A stretch of DNA of 64,000 nucleotides from assembly GCF_023101685.1 (NCBI RefSeq), contig NZ_CP082165.1, positions 295,289 to 359,288 on the forward strand. The letters are read 5' to 3'. A program made the position numbers and the translations under genes. The stretch is from Bradyrhizobium sp. 186. Its GTDB lineage: Bacteria; Pseudomonadota; Alphaproteobacteria; Rhizobiales; Xanthobacteraceae. Positions 34,938 through 43,752 of the stretch are shown piece by piece. Under the pieces are notes generated by a model, which was not told the DNA's origin, made no database searches, and saw only the letters and a list, made by a program, of their open reading frames with translations. Within the stretch, counting starts at the first letter, position 1, and every line of letters starts with the position of its first letter.

Positions 34938-36995
34938 TCATTGAAAGTCAAAGACCTGCTGCGTGGCATTTTGTGTTAGCGGAGGCTTCCGACGCTTTCC
35001 CTTGGCGAAACCTGCCAAGTCCTCGGCCCTGATCACCCAAGGCGCGCCCACGCAAGCTTGTCGGCCTTTGATGTCGCCGCGGCGGAGCATACGCAACGCC
35101 GTCATGTTGCAGACGCCGATGAGTTTTGCTGCCGTTTCGAGCGTAATCTCGCCGCGCTCCGCCCACTCCCCGTCGCGGAAGACGGCGATGTCGTGGTGAT
35201 TGCGGAAGCCGCGGGCGCGCTCTTGCGTCCAGGTATTGCCGTGCCCGGTCTCCACGCGAGTGCGATTGAGCAGGCGCGCGATCTGCCGATCGGGCATCAG
35301 CCGCGCCAGCTCACGCACGAGTGCGATCGTGTCGTCGGGGATACGTGGATTGTGCCGGCCGGCCGCATTCAGTCGCTGTTTGACTTGCAGTTGGGTATGA
35401 TCGCCGCCTTGCCAGTGCAGGACCGCATGGATGATTGCGCCGTCCCTGCGCACGACGATCTCCGTGAGTGCCGCGCGAAGGATACGCTTGCGCGTTGCGG
35501 CGGTTGCAGCGGGATGCAACCAGGCGCGCTCCAGATCAGCACCGAGCGCCACCAATTGCTGGCGCTCCGGCTCACCGAACGGCGGCGGACGGCGCGCAAT
35601 CAGGGCGGCGATCTCTCCTTCAAGCTTTGCGACAGCCTGCAATGCCTCGTTCCAGCGGCGCTCCAGCTCGCCGGCGACCAGCCGGTTTGCCGGGTCGACG
35701 GCGTCGTACTGTCGGCGCGCGTGCGCGGCTTCGTAGCGCGCCTGCTGCAGCGACAGCTCCAGCTGGCGCTCGGCCGCGGTCGTCGTGCTCGATTGCGCCT
35801 TGATCGCTTTGAGTGCTGCCTCGGCGCCGAGCGGCTTCAGCACGCGCAGGACCTCGTTACTGATCGCTGCGTCGATGCTCAAGCCGCTGATCGAAATGCA
35901 GCGCGCGGCACCGTGGTTCGTACGCGCACCGTAGCAATTGTAGCGGCCGATCTTGCCGCTGTAGTGCACATGGAGCTTGCGGCCGCAGTGGCCGCATCGC
36001 AGCAGTCCGGGCAGCAGCAACTCGCCTTTACGAGCTGCTCCGCGAGCGAGTGCGCTGCTCATGCCGGTCGCATTGTTGGCGATCACCTCGAGGTTGTGCT
36101 CGAACTCGTCCCAGGTGATGTAGGCCGCGTGGTGATCCTTGATCAAGACATCCCATTCCGCCATGGGCTTTTGCACACCACGCCGGACATGCTTGCGTCC
36201 ACCTTTGACACTCACACGGCTCGTCGTGCGCCCGAACGCGTAGGCACCTGCATAGATCGGATTGGTCAGGATGTTGTGCACGATGTTGTAGGCCGGCAGT
36301 CGCCACACGACGCCGTGCGCCTCTCCTTGGCGCGACTTGACCGGCAGCTCGATGCCCTCCTCTCTCAGCCAGATGTGCACCTGTCTAGCACTTTGCAGCT
36401 CGGCGAACTTGGTGAAGACCAGCTGCAGGGCGTCCTGCACGCGTTTGTCCGGATTCTTCTCTATGCGATCGCGACCGATCTTCACATAGCCGGCGGCGAC
36501 ACCGAGGACCAGCGCGCCGCGGCGCGCCTTCTGCTTCAGCGCTTCCTGCGAGCGGTGGCGGAACATCGAGAGTTCAAGCTCGCTCATCGTGCCCTTCATG
36601 CCAAGCAGCAGCCGATCGTTGGGATGGCGAGGATCGTAGATTCCGTCCTCGTCGACGATGAGCGTGCCGACCAATCCACAGAACTCGATCAGCGTATGCC
36701 AGTCGCGGCCATTACGGGCAAGACGCGACGCCTCGATCGCGAGCACAGCGCCGACACGGCCGTCGCAGATCGTTGCAAGCAGCCGCTCGAAGCCGGGACG
36801 CGCGATGCCGCCGCCGGACCGGCCGAGGTCGTCGTCGATGACTTCGACGTTGCTCCAGCCAAGCTGCTTGGCGCGATCGACGAGGCCGTATTGGCGCCGT
36901 CGGCTCTCATGATTATGCGCGAGCTGGTCTGCTGTCGATTGCCGGATGTAGACGCAGGCGTTGCGGGCGAGATGCTCAGTCGTGATTTTGGTCAT
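34938..36995 (-). CDS. large serine recombinase
   Basis: A 685-residue recombinase from the ATG at 36995. The resolvase catalytic domain spans about residues 1-160 (S20 in VYIRQSTADQ; EASRLARNGRDWHTL; MSELELSMFRHRSQEALKQK). The Recombinase domain follows about 180-290 (LREEGIELPVKSRQG, NILTNPIYAGAYAFGR), then a zinc ribbon about 340-395 (LLRCGHCGRKL ... CYGARTNHGAARC), and a coiled coil plus helical tail. This layout is that of large serine integrases and transposases that make simple insertions with a 2-bp crossover. It starts 20 bp inside the preceding small ORF, so it is the last gene of a coupled operon. Confidence 0.92.
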   Translation of the reverse strand: MTKITTEHLARNACVYIRQSTADQLAHNHESRRRQYGLVDRAKQLGWSNVEVIDDDLGRSGGGIARPGFERLLATICDGRVGAVLAIEASRLARNGRDWHTLIEFCGLVGTLIVDEDGIYDPRHPNDRLLLGMKGTMSELELSMFRHRSQEALKQKARRGALVLGVAAGYVKIGRDRIEKNPDKRVQDALQLVFTKFAELQSARQVHIWLREEGIELPVKSRQGEAHGVVWRLPAYNIVHNILTNPIYAGAYAFGRTTSRVSVKGGRKHVRRGVQKPMAEWDVLIKDHHAAYITWDEFEHNLEVIANNATGMSSALARGAARKGELLLPGLLRCGHCGRKLHVHYSGKIGRYNCYGARTNHGAARCISISGLSIDAAISNEVLRVLKPLGAEAALKAIKAQSSTTTAAERQLELSLQQARYEAAHARRQYDAVDPANRLVAGELERRWNEALQAVAKLEGEIAALIARRPPPFGEPERQQLVALGADLERAWLHPAATAATRKRILRAALTEIVVRRDGAIIHAVLHWQGGDHTQLQVKQRLNAAGRHNPRIPDDTIALVRELARLMPDRQIARLLNRTRVETGHGNTWTQERARGFRNHHDIAVFRDGEWAERGEITLETAAKLIGVCNMTALRMLRRGDIKGRQACVGAPWVIRAEDLAGFAKGKRRKPPLTQNATQQVFDFQ

Positions 36996-37158
36996 CGCCG
37001 CTCCCCCCGCTTGCCGCCTTTGCCAGCGCCGCCGCGATCTCGCGCAGCAGCACCTCGATGACCATCGCGAGCTCGCTCTTTTGAGCTGCACGCAGTTCGA
37101 CGCACGGTCGCTCGGCCTCGAACAGGCTTGGCTGGAAATTCTCGGATCGCTGCGTCAT
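36976..37158 (-). CDS. 60-residue protein of the serine-recombinase element
   Basis: MTQRSENFQPSLFEAERPCV, then ELRAAQKSELAMVIEVLLRE, then IAAALAKAASGGSGDDQNH. Its start lies within the preceding ORF and its stop within the recombinase start region, so the three frames overlap. Small helical proteins in this position are a regular part of rhizobial elements of this type; the function is unknown, possibly a recombination directionality or accessory factor. Confidence 0.7.
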   Translation of the reverse strand: MTQRSENFQPSLFEAERPCVELRAAQKSELAMVIEVLLREIAAALAKAASGGSGDDQNHD

Positions 37159-37469
37159 TCTCTAGTCGCTCCGTTTTTGATTCGGACGCCAGAAAGCCTA
37201 GAAGCGCATCGACCTCGTTGCGTAGGGAGCGAAGAACATTCAGGGGAAAATGCGGCTCAACGCTGATCTCGAATCGGGACGCAGCCTCGTCAGTCATCCA
37301 CGCCGGAAGGCAGGCAAAGGTGCCGTCAAGTTGGTGAACAACGAGAAACGCGGCGCCACCTCGCTCAAGCCGCCGCCTAACACCTACCGTCTCCCCGAAG
37401 CGAGGATGAAATCGGTAAGTGATGCGTGCTTCAGCCTGTTGTTCGCGGGCAGTATGTCGCCCTTCCGAG
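36992..37469 (-). CDS. first ORF of the element, start codon lies at the opposite element end
   Basis: The frame enters from the right border and reads EGRHTAREQQAEARITYRFH, then PRFGETVGVRRRLERGGAAF, LVVHQLDGTFACLPAWMTDE. It resembles small proteins that accompany rhizobial recombinase operons. No start codon precedes the conserved part within the element. If the ends are joined, ATG at 34920-34918 (ATGAATCGTGACTA) plus CTCGG continues in frame to give 163 residues, with GAGGTG 4 nt before the ATG. In the integrated state the only upstream in-frame ATG is 37561, inside the host gene in a different frame. Confidence 0.75.
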
Positions 37470-38003
37470 GAGTAGTTGCACAGCACGCAGGTTTCCGGTC
37501 TTGCGATAGATCTGGGCCGCCTTTGTACGGCGCATTGAGTGCGTACCGTAAGCGGCAGCATCTAAGCCGATGCTCCTAACCCACTGATGCACCAGCCGCG
37601 AATATCGACGCGTCGATATATGAGGGCTGGCATGAAGTCGACTTGGGAATAGATATCGGGAGCCACTCGCCCGTAATGTTGGCAGCCAGGCCTCAATTGA
37701 AACTCTCGTCTGGTCTGTGATCTCAAATTGGACTGGTCGACCTGTCTTCTTTTGTGTGATCGTTGCCCGATGGCGCACGTTGTTTCCCGAACAAACGTCG
37801 TCGAGGCGCACCTTGACCAGATCACAGGCGCGAAGTTTGCTGTCGATTGCCAGATTGAAGATTGCAAGGTCGCGCTTGGATAGCGCGATTTCTAGCCGAA
37901 CTCGAATCGACCAGACATGCTTCGGTTCGAGAGGCGTTTTCTGACCGACGAGCAATCCCTTGTTCCAAGGTTGATGATTTGGGCTAACGCGTCCAATAGG
38001 CAT
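37470..38003 (-). pseudogene. 5' fragment of split tyrosine recombinase gene
   Basis: 178 codons: MPIGRVSPNHQPWNKGLLVG, ALSKRDLAIFNLAIDSKLRA, CDLVKVRLDDV with catalytic R, then YGTHSMRRTKAAQIYRKTGN and LRAVQLLLG. Beyond the junction it runs into RATYCPRTTG-stop encoded by the insert. With the fragment at 34817-34906 it forms a complete small integrase/recombinase of 207 residues. Confidence 0.85.
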
Positions 38004-38268
38004 GGGGGATCCTCCACCATCCCGCCCACCGCGTCGCTCTGTTGCGAGCGTTTCATCTTATGCCGAGCGACCGTTTTTGCGCATCCAGGAAGGCGCGACA
38101 GGCCGCTTCTGGCGCAAAGCGGCCGTCTGCGGGATCGGCGCTTTCGCTAGGCTGCGGCACAAACCCAACCGCGATAGCCGCACGGTGCACCGTCGTCATT
38201 CAGGTGCAAGAAGGCGCCCGGCTAAAATGGGGTGCACAGCTATGGCCAGTCGGTCCGCGAGAACGGAA

Positions 38269-38922
38269 TTACGATCGGGTATCGATCCGAGCCTTTAGCC
38301 CGCTGATCAGCAGATCGAGTCCTGCTTCGAAGCGATCGTCAAGATCGTTGTCGAACATACGGTGCAAAGCCGCGTGGATGCTTGGGTACTTCATTGCCGC
38401 AAGGTTCGCGAACTCCGCTTGCCGGTTCGCGAGATCGAGCGGGCCGCCTGTTCGCGGATCCAGTCCCTGTTCCTCCATTGTGAAACCCAGCACGTAATAG
38501 ACGAGACTGAAGGCTGCGTCGGATGAAAGCTTTGGCGAAGCGCCAGCTTCCTGCATTAGCGCCATCATGGCTTCGACGATTCGAAGCACGTTGTCGGTAG
38601 GAACATACGTGCCGGCGAAGACACGAGCACCGTCCCGGTGGGCGAGAAAAGCCCTCCGGATGGCACGGAAAACCGCCTTCAGCCGCACATCCCAGGTCTT
38701 CCCCTTGAGATTCCGCGGCAGCGACACGGCGCCAAAAATGGCATCCGCCATGCCGTCCAGCAACGCCTGCTTGTTGGGAAAATGCCAATACAGCGAAGGC
38801 GCCTGAATCTTCAAGGCCGTGGCGAGCCGCCGCATCGTGAGGCCCTCCAGCCCAACCTCATCAAGCAAGGTCAGCGCCGCCCGTACGATCACCTCTTGTT
38901 GAATGCCCACACCGGCTGCCAC
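38269..38922 (-). CDS. TetR-family repressor
   Basis: A 217-residue regulator with N-terminal HTH (AALTLLDEVGLEGLTMRRLA, TALKIQAPSLYWHFPNKQAL) and a C-terminal ligand-binding part like the tetracycline-repressor class (LVYYVLGFTMEEQ). It is divergent from the FAD monooxygenase gene; two palindromic sites lie in the 57-bp gap, so it probably represses both genes until a substrate binds. Confidence 0.9.
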   Translation of the reverse strand: MAAGVGIQQEVIVRAALTLLDEVGLEGLTMRRLATALKIQAPSLYWHFPNKQALLDGMADAIFGAVSLPRNLKGKTWDVRLKAVFRAIRRAFLAHRDGARVFAGTYVPTDNVLRIVEAMMALMQEAGASPKLSSDAAFSLVYYVLGFTMEEQGLDPRTGGPLDLANRQAEFANLAAMKYPSIHAALHRMFDNDLDDRFEAGLDLLISGLKARIDTRS

Positions 38923-38935
38923 CGCTTGATCTCCC

Positions 38936-38970
38936 TAACATCGTTAGATTATATCTAACATCGTAAGATA
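38936..38970. promoter_or_regulatory. paired TetR-type operators
   Basis: CTAAC-ATC-GTTAG at 38936-38948 (perfect) and CTAAC-ATC-GTAAG at 38956-38968 (one mismatch), 20 bp apart between divergent genes. Confidence 0.65.
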
Positions 38971-38979
38971 TGTGGTGAG

Positions 38980-40467
38980 ATGATCATGAGCAATGAATTT
39001 GACGTCGTCGTCATTGGCGGCGGACCGGTGGGACTGTGGCTTGCGTGTGAGCTGGCGCTGGCAAAAGTGAAAGTCCTCGTGCTGGAACGGCGCACCGAAC
39101 GCGTCACCCAATCCCGCGCATTGACGCTCCACGGTCGAACCCTGGAGGTGTTCGCCCTGCGTGGGATCGCGGAACGCTTCCTCTCACAAGGTCGTCCGAT
39201 CCCCGGGTTCTTCTACGGAGGGCTGGATACGCTGCTTGACTTCTCGACATTGGACTCGCGCTTTCCTTTCACGCTGTTCCTGCCACAGGCGACGACCGAA
39301 AGGCTCATCGAGGAGCGTGCACTGGAATTGGGCGTGAACATCAGGCGTGGCCACCTTGTGGAAGAGGTTGAGCAGAATGCCGACAGCGTCATCATACGGG
39401 GCCGGAACGGCGAGGCGCCATTCGGTTTTGCTGCCCGCTACGCCATAGGGGCCGATGGCGCTCGCAGTATCGTAAGGCAGGCCTTAGCCATCGATTTTGT
39501 CGGTCATCCGGCACGGCATACAATGACATTGGCAGACGTTGCGCTTGATGCGCCACCAGAGAAACCGGTCCTCACCCTGGTCAACGAAGCTGGTGGTTTG
39601 GTTCTCGCGCCACGTGGCGATGGTGTTCATCACCGAATTGGCGTCATTGATGCATCGACACCCTATATTGCACCCTCCGAGCCGGTATCGCTCGCCGAGG
39701 TCGCGGCTTGCGCGGCCCGCATTTTCGGCAGGGATCTCCGGCCGCGCGATCCTGTTTGGATATCGCGCTTCACAGATGAATCGCGCCTCGCCGAGTGCTA
39801 TCGGAAAGGGCGGATTTTCCTGGCTGGCGATGCCGCTCACATTAACCCGCCGATGGGCGGTCAGGGCATGAACGTCGGCATCCAGGACGCCATGAATCTC
39901 GGCTGGAAACTGGCGAGTGTTATACACGGTACCGCGTCTGACGAGATACTCGATAGCTATCAGTCGGAACGGAGACCGATCGGCGAGGCGCTCCAGGATG
40001 ACACGCTTGCGCAATTCGCGCTGTTCTCCGCTTTTGATCCTCCGGCACTGGCTCTGCGGCGCATGCTCAGCGGCTTTCTTCGCGTGCCGGAGGTCAACCG
40101 CCAGCTCTCGGACCAGCTCTCCGGGTTTGGTGTCGCCTACCCAGAACCGCTGTTTCAGGCGGAGCACAATTGGGAACATCGGAAAGGTGTGAGCGGACAT
40201 CGTCTTTCCGACGGGGATCTTATGTTGAGGGACGGCTCGCGCACGACCCTCTACCGCTATCTCCAGGAAGGCCGCTGGGTCCTGTTGCAAGTCGCTGCGG
40301 AGAGCGACGCAACGCCGGTCAGGGACGCAATCAACATCGTCAGCCTGGCACCCGGCGCCAACGACGGCCTGCTCGGCAAATTCGCTTCAATGCTTGTCCG
40401 TCCGGACGGCTACGTCGCCCACGTGCGCGCCGTAGACGACGCAGACAGCATGGAGTTCGCCGCCTGA
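38980..40467 (+). CDS. FAD-dependent aromatic-ring monooxygenase
   Basis: A 495-residue flavoprotein of the class A hydroxylase family (PheA/TetX/Rox-like). It has the dinucleotide-binding GGGPVGLWLACELA, the second FAD motif RIFLAGDAAHINPPMGGQGM, and GADGARSIVRQ (DG motif). It uses NAD(P)H and O2 to hydroxylate a phenolic or polyketide-like substrate, or inactivates an antibiotic such as rifampicin or tetracycline; the substrate cannot be told from sequence. Controlled by the divergent TetR gene. Confidence 0.88.
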   Translation: MIMSNEFDVVVIGGGPVGLWLACELALAKVKVLVLERRTERVTQSRALTLHGRTLEVFALRGIAERFLSQGRPIPGFFYGGLDTLLDFSTLDSRFPFTLFLPQATTERLIEERALELGVNIRRGHLVEEVEQNADSVIIRGRNGEAPFGFAARYAIGADGARSIVRQALAIDFVGHPARHTMTLADVALDAPPEKPVLTLVNEAGGLVLAPRGDGVHHRIGVIDASTPYIAPSEPVSLAEVAACAARIFGRDLRPRDPVWISRFTDESRLAECYRKGRIFLAGDAAHINPPMGGQGMNVGIQDAMNLGWKLASVIHGTASDEILDSYQSERRPIGEALQDDTLAQFALFSAFDPPALALRRMLSGFLRVPEVNRQLSDQLSGFGVAYPEPLFQAEHNWEHRKGVSGHRLSDGDLMLRDGSRTTLYRYLQEGRWVLLQVAAESDATPVRDAINIVSLAPGANDGLLGKFASMLVRPDGYVAHVRAVDDADSMEFAA

Positions 40468-40606
40468 TTGCCCGCGCGGCCCGTGTTCAGGATCACGACG
40501 GTTACACCTCTGCCCGAGCGTCCTCACGACCCCTTGACTTGCCATCAAGCACGAGACGCATCAATTAGATGACGATTATCATTCGAACAATGGAAAGGAT
40601 GAATTT

Positions 40607-41404
40607 GTGGCAACTACAAGCGTGGTAAACGTCGATGATGCGCGTGTCGCATATCGATTGCACGGGCGCGGTCCTGCTGTCGTGCTCGTAAACGGCACGG
40701 CCGCGCTGGATGCGCATTGGGGCCCGGTGATCGGAGAGCTCAGTAAAAACCGAACCGTGATCAGTTTGGACTACTCGGGCTCGGGAGACACGACGGATGA
40801 CGGCAGCGCACTTAGCCTGCAGAAACTGGCCCGCCAAGTAAGGGAAGTGGTCCGCGCAGCCGGTGTGGACCGGTTCGACCTGGTCGGCCATTCCCTCGGA
40901 GCAGCGATTGCAATCCAGCTTGCAGCCAGTTCCGCAGATCTGGTCCGATCCCTCATTGTGGTCGCCGGATTTTCGCGGGGCGCAGAGCCGCGGCTCAAGC
41001 TTCAATTCGAGCTCTGGCTCGATCTGCTCCGAACCAACCGTGACGCATTTCTCAGGATGCTTCTGCTCTCCGGACTCACGCCGGCGTTTGTCTCAAGCGT
41101 GGGCGCTTCAACGATCGAAGACATGATCAAGGGGTACATGCCTCTTGCCAATTGGGAGGGGATTACACGTCAGGTCGAACTGGATCTGGCTGTCGATGTA
41201 AGCGAACAAGCCAGAAGCGTTACAAGCCCCACGCTTGTAATCAACTGTGCTCACGATCAGATCGTCACGCAGACACCCGAGTTGGCCGCGCGCATTCCCG
41301 GCGCGATGGGCCGACAGATTAGTGCCGGGCACCTGGCCTACTTCGAGGGAGCCGATGAATTTCTCTCCTTGGCTACCGAGTTTCTGCGCCGTCACGACGC
41401 GTGA
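40607..41404 (+). CDS. alpha/beta hydrolase
   Basis: A 265-residue protein from a GTG with GGAAAGGA upstream. Oxyanion region VVLVNGTAALDAHW, nucleophile S in LVGHSLGAAIAI, acid D in NCAHDQIV, and His in SAGHLAYFEG are all present. Probably an esterase or carbon-carbon hydrolase acting after the upstream monooxygenase. It is separated from the next MBL gene by 26 bp, so they are likely co-transcribed. Confidence 0.85.
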   Translation: MATTSVVNVDDARVAYRLHGRGPAVVLVNGTAALDAHWGPVIGELSKNRTVISLDYSGSGDTTDDGSALSLQKLARQVREVVRAAGVDRFDLVGHSLGAAIAIQLAASSADLVRSLIVVAGFSRGAEPRLKLQFELWLDLLRTNRDAFLRMLLLSGLTPAFVSSVGASTIEDMIKGYMPLANWEGITRQVELDLAVDVSEQARSVTSPTLVINCAHDQIVTQTPELAARIPGAMGRQISAGHLAYFEGADEFLSLATEFLRRHDA

Positions 41405-41430
41405 AGGCGGCCAAATGATACGAGGTTAGT

Positions 41431-42363
41431 ATGAACCGTCGCGATATGATGAAGCTGGCTTCCCTGGTCATGCTTCCGATGATGCCGGGAGCAGCGATGG
41501 CAAGTTCGGATAGCAAGGCACCTCCATTGAGGTACAAGGTATTCACTGTCACTCGTCCGGGCCTGAACCGCGATGTGCCGCCCGGCAAGGAGCCCCTTAT
41601 GTGGGTGGCCAATTCGGCGACGCTGATCTACGGAGAGCAAGACGCGGTACTCGTCGATACCTTCCTTACGGTAGAGCAGTGCAACGGTTTGGCAGACGTC
41701 ATCGTTGCGAGCGGAAAGACGCTGAAGGCAATTTACGTCACGCATGCGCATGGGGATCACTTTTTTGGGATAAAGGTGCTGCAGGATCGATTCCCAGACC
41801 TGAAAGCACTGGCGACACCCGATGTCGTGGCAAAAATGAAGCTTCAGATTACGCCGGAAAAATTGAACAGCCGATGGCGCAAGCTGTTCCCAAATCAAAT
41901 TCCAGATCTCATTTCCATTGCGGATCCGCTGGAAGGCAATGAGATTGATTTGGAAGGAAGCAAATTAGTCATTGTACGAGTCGGGCATACCGACACTGAT
42001 GATACGACGTGTCTTCACGTTCCATCGATCGGATTGGTCGTCGCCGGCGATGCCGTCTATAACGGCATTCATCCATTTCTCAACGAGTCGAATCGGCAAA
42101 CTAGGCTGGAATGGATTGCCGCGCTTGACAAGATCGACGCGCTGAATCCGTCAGCGGTTGTTGCGGGACATAAGGTTCCCGGCAACGATGACAGTCCGAA
42201 AAATGTGGAAGAAACGCGCCAGTACATGCGCGACTTCATTCGGTTGAATGACGCGACAACAACCGCCCGCGAGTTCTATGACCGGATGCTGGAGCTTTAC
42301 CCTGATCGCGCCAATCCCGGCTCGCTTTGGAGTTCTGCCGCGGCTGCCAAGGCTGAGACATAA
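41431..42363 (+). CDS. MBL-fold metallo-hydrolase, exported
   Basis: A 310-residue protein with a twin-arginine-like leader (MNRRDMMKLASLVMLPMMPG) and the metal-binding H-x-H-x-D-H in YVTHAHGDHFFG. Further ligands are H in VRVGHTDTDDTT, D in VAGDAVYNG and H in VVAGHKVPG. These belong to the metallo-beta-lactamase superfamily of zinc hydrolases. Similar to quorum-quenching or lactone-cleaving members, but the substrate is open. In operon with the alpha/beta hydrolase. Confidence 0.85.
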   Translation: MNRRDMMKLASLVMLPMMPGAAMASSDSKAPPLRYKVFTVTRPGLNRDVPPGKEPLMWVANSATLIYGEQDAVLVDTFLTVEQCNGLADVIVASGKTLKAIYVTHAHGDHFFGIKVLQDRFPDLKALATPDVVAKMKLQITPEKLNSRWRKLFPNQIPDLISIADPLEGNEIDLEGSKLVIVRVGHTDTDDTTCLHVPSIGLVVAGDAVYNGIHPFLNESNRQTRLEWIAALDKIDALNPSAVVAGHKVPGNDDSPKNVEETRQYMRDFIRLNDATTTAREFYDRMLELYPDRANPGSLWSSAAAAKAET

Positions 42364-42569
42364 CGCTGCACGCGGGGAAAGGGGCGGGTTGTCGGCCCTA
42401 GCTTTGCGGTCGGCTGACCTTTGCCGCCTTTGGCTTCAAAGGCGGACGACTTCTTGTGGCGCAAAGCAGACGTTCACCGAAAAGCTGACGTCCGAAAAAC
42501 GCCAACAAGAGATATTGCTCGGTTGCCGAGAGGACGCGCTCCCCGCAAACGGCGCGCCTGGGAGCCAAC

Positions 42570-42690
42570 TCACATGCGCTGATTGGAGAGCACAAGGTTT
42601 ACGCCAGCGTCGCTGAATCGCTCGACGAGAAAGTCGAGAAACGCACGCACCTTGGGCATGCGATGCCGACCTTGCGGGCTTCAAGTTCCT
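42570..42690 (-). pseudogene. LysR regulator C-terminal relic
   Basis: The minus strand reads GRHRMPKVRAFLDFLVERFS then DAGVNLVLSNQRM-stop, the usual end of LysR effector domains. The rest of the gene is absent. 42364-42569 also contains TGGCGCAAAGC (42457), a motif repeated elsewhere in spacers of this window; nothing else is visible. Confidence 0.5.
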
Positions 42691-42769
42691 CATCCGCTGA
42701 AGGTGCGCTCAATACTGTTTACGAGATAGAGGGCGCGTTGGAAAATGATGGCCTTGTGATCCGTGGGCT

Positions 42770-43516
42770 TCACGAAGCTGTTTTGCCGCCGTTGACGCCT
42801 AGTATCTGGCCCGTGACGAACGAAGCATCGTCGGACGCGAGGTAGACGATGGCCCGGGCAATCTCCTCGGGCTTGCCTGCGCGCTTGAGTGGCACGCCCG
42901 CAATCAAGCCAGCTTTTCTGTCGGCGCCGCCGGTGAACCGGTTCAGCATCTCAGTTTCGACTGGACCCGGCGCGACCGCGTTGACGCGGACACCGAACTC
43001 TGCCCCTTCGACGGCCGCAGCTTTCGTCAATCCTTCGACCGCGTGCTTGCTGGCAGTATACATGGAAGCGCCCGGCGCGCCTCTCTGGCCCATGGTTGAT
43101 GACAGATTGATGATGCTGCCGCTGCCTTGGGGCTGCATCACGCGCAATTCGTGCTTCATGCTCAGAAGCGTCCCCAGCACGTTGGTATCGAACGTGGCGG
43201 CGTAGCTTTCTTCGGATTGCTCCGTCACCGGACCTGGCTTGCCTTCAGTGCCGGCGTTGTTGACGGCGACGTCGAGGCGACCAAATCGTGCGACCGTTTG
43301 ATCGATCAGATTGCGCACTTCGTCGTCGTGGCGCACGTCGACACGGACGAATTCAGCCTCCGCACCCAAATTGCGCAATTCAGTAGCCAGGGCCTGGCCC
43401 GCTTCGTGGCGCCGGCCGGAGACAACCATGCGGGCGCCTTCGCGCGCAAAGGCCAGGGCGGTCGCACGGCCGATGCCCGTCAGGGCGCCGGTGATCAGCA
43501 CAACAGGGGCGCTCAT
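42770..43516 (-). CDS. SDR-family oxidoreductase
   Basis: A 248-residue classical short-chain dehydrogenase from the ATG at 43516: cofactor motif VLITGALTGIGRATALAFA with GRR after beta-2 (NADP preference), NNAG, catalytic S in INLSSTMG, and Y-x3-K in MYTASKHAVEG. The end NGGKTAS is typical. Strongly similar over its length to the SDR at 46775-47521, so they are paralogues flanking one regulator. Substrate unknown. Confidence 0.9.
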   Translation of the reverse strand: MSAPVVLITGALTGIGRATALAFAREGARMVVSGRRHEAGQALATELRNLGAEAEFVRVDVRHDDEVRNLIDQTVARFGRLDVAVNNAGTEGKPGPVTEQSEESYAATFDTNVLGTLLSMKHELRVMQPQGSGSIINLSSTMGQRGAPGASMYTASKHAVEGLTKAAAVEGAEFGVRVNAVAPGPVETEMLNRFTGGADRKAGLIAGVPLKRAGKPEEIARAIVYLASDDASFVTGQILGVNGGKTAS

Positions 43517-43752
43517 GTACATCGCTCCATAGCTATAGATCGCGGATAATATTGCGCTCCACACCTCGCCGGATCGAGTAAAGCGATGTGAAGCGTTGTT
43601 GCGCCGGTGGCCCTTCAGACCCTGGAACCGGTGGCTTTCCGAGGGCTCACCTACCGAACACGGCTTGCCGTCAGGGCTCGGTTAGACAGCGACCGGGGGC
43701 CGAGGTAGCCTAGATCCAGGATCCCGACGTAAATCGGTGTAAAGGGACCAGA

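Larger units (their letters stand above)
34907..37469 (-). mobile_element. 2,563-bp serine-recombinase element inserted in an integrase gene
   Basis: The boundaries are defined by the interrupted gene: CCGAG is present at both junctions (34902-34906 and 37465-37469), and removing one copy plus the insert restores a 207-codon integrase frame. It contains three minus-strand ORFs: a 5'-open ORF, a 60-residue ORF and a large serine recombinase. The recombinase stop is 31 bp from the left end. Joining the two ends places an ATG from the left end in frame with the open ORF at the right end. Confidence 0.85.

Noticed and set aside
35058..37061. Long plus-strand open frame (667 codons) opposite the large serine recombinase
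   Set aside because: It is the antisense of a clearly conserved recombinase; its translation is low-complexity and matches no protein pattern.
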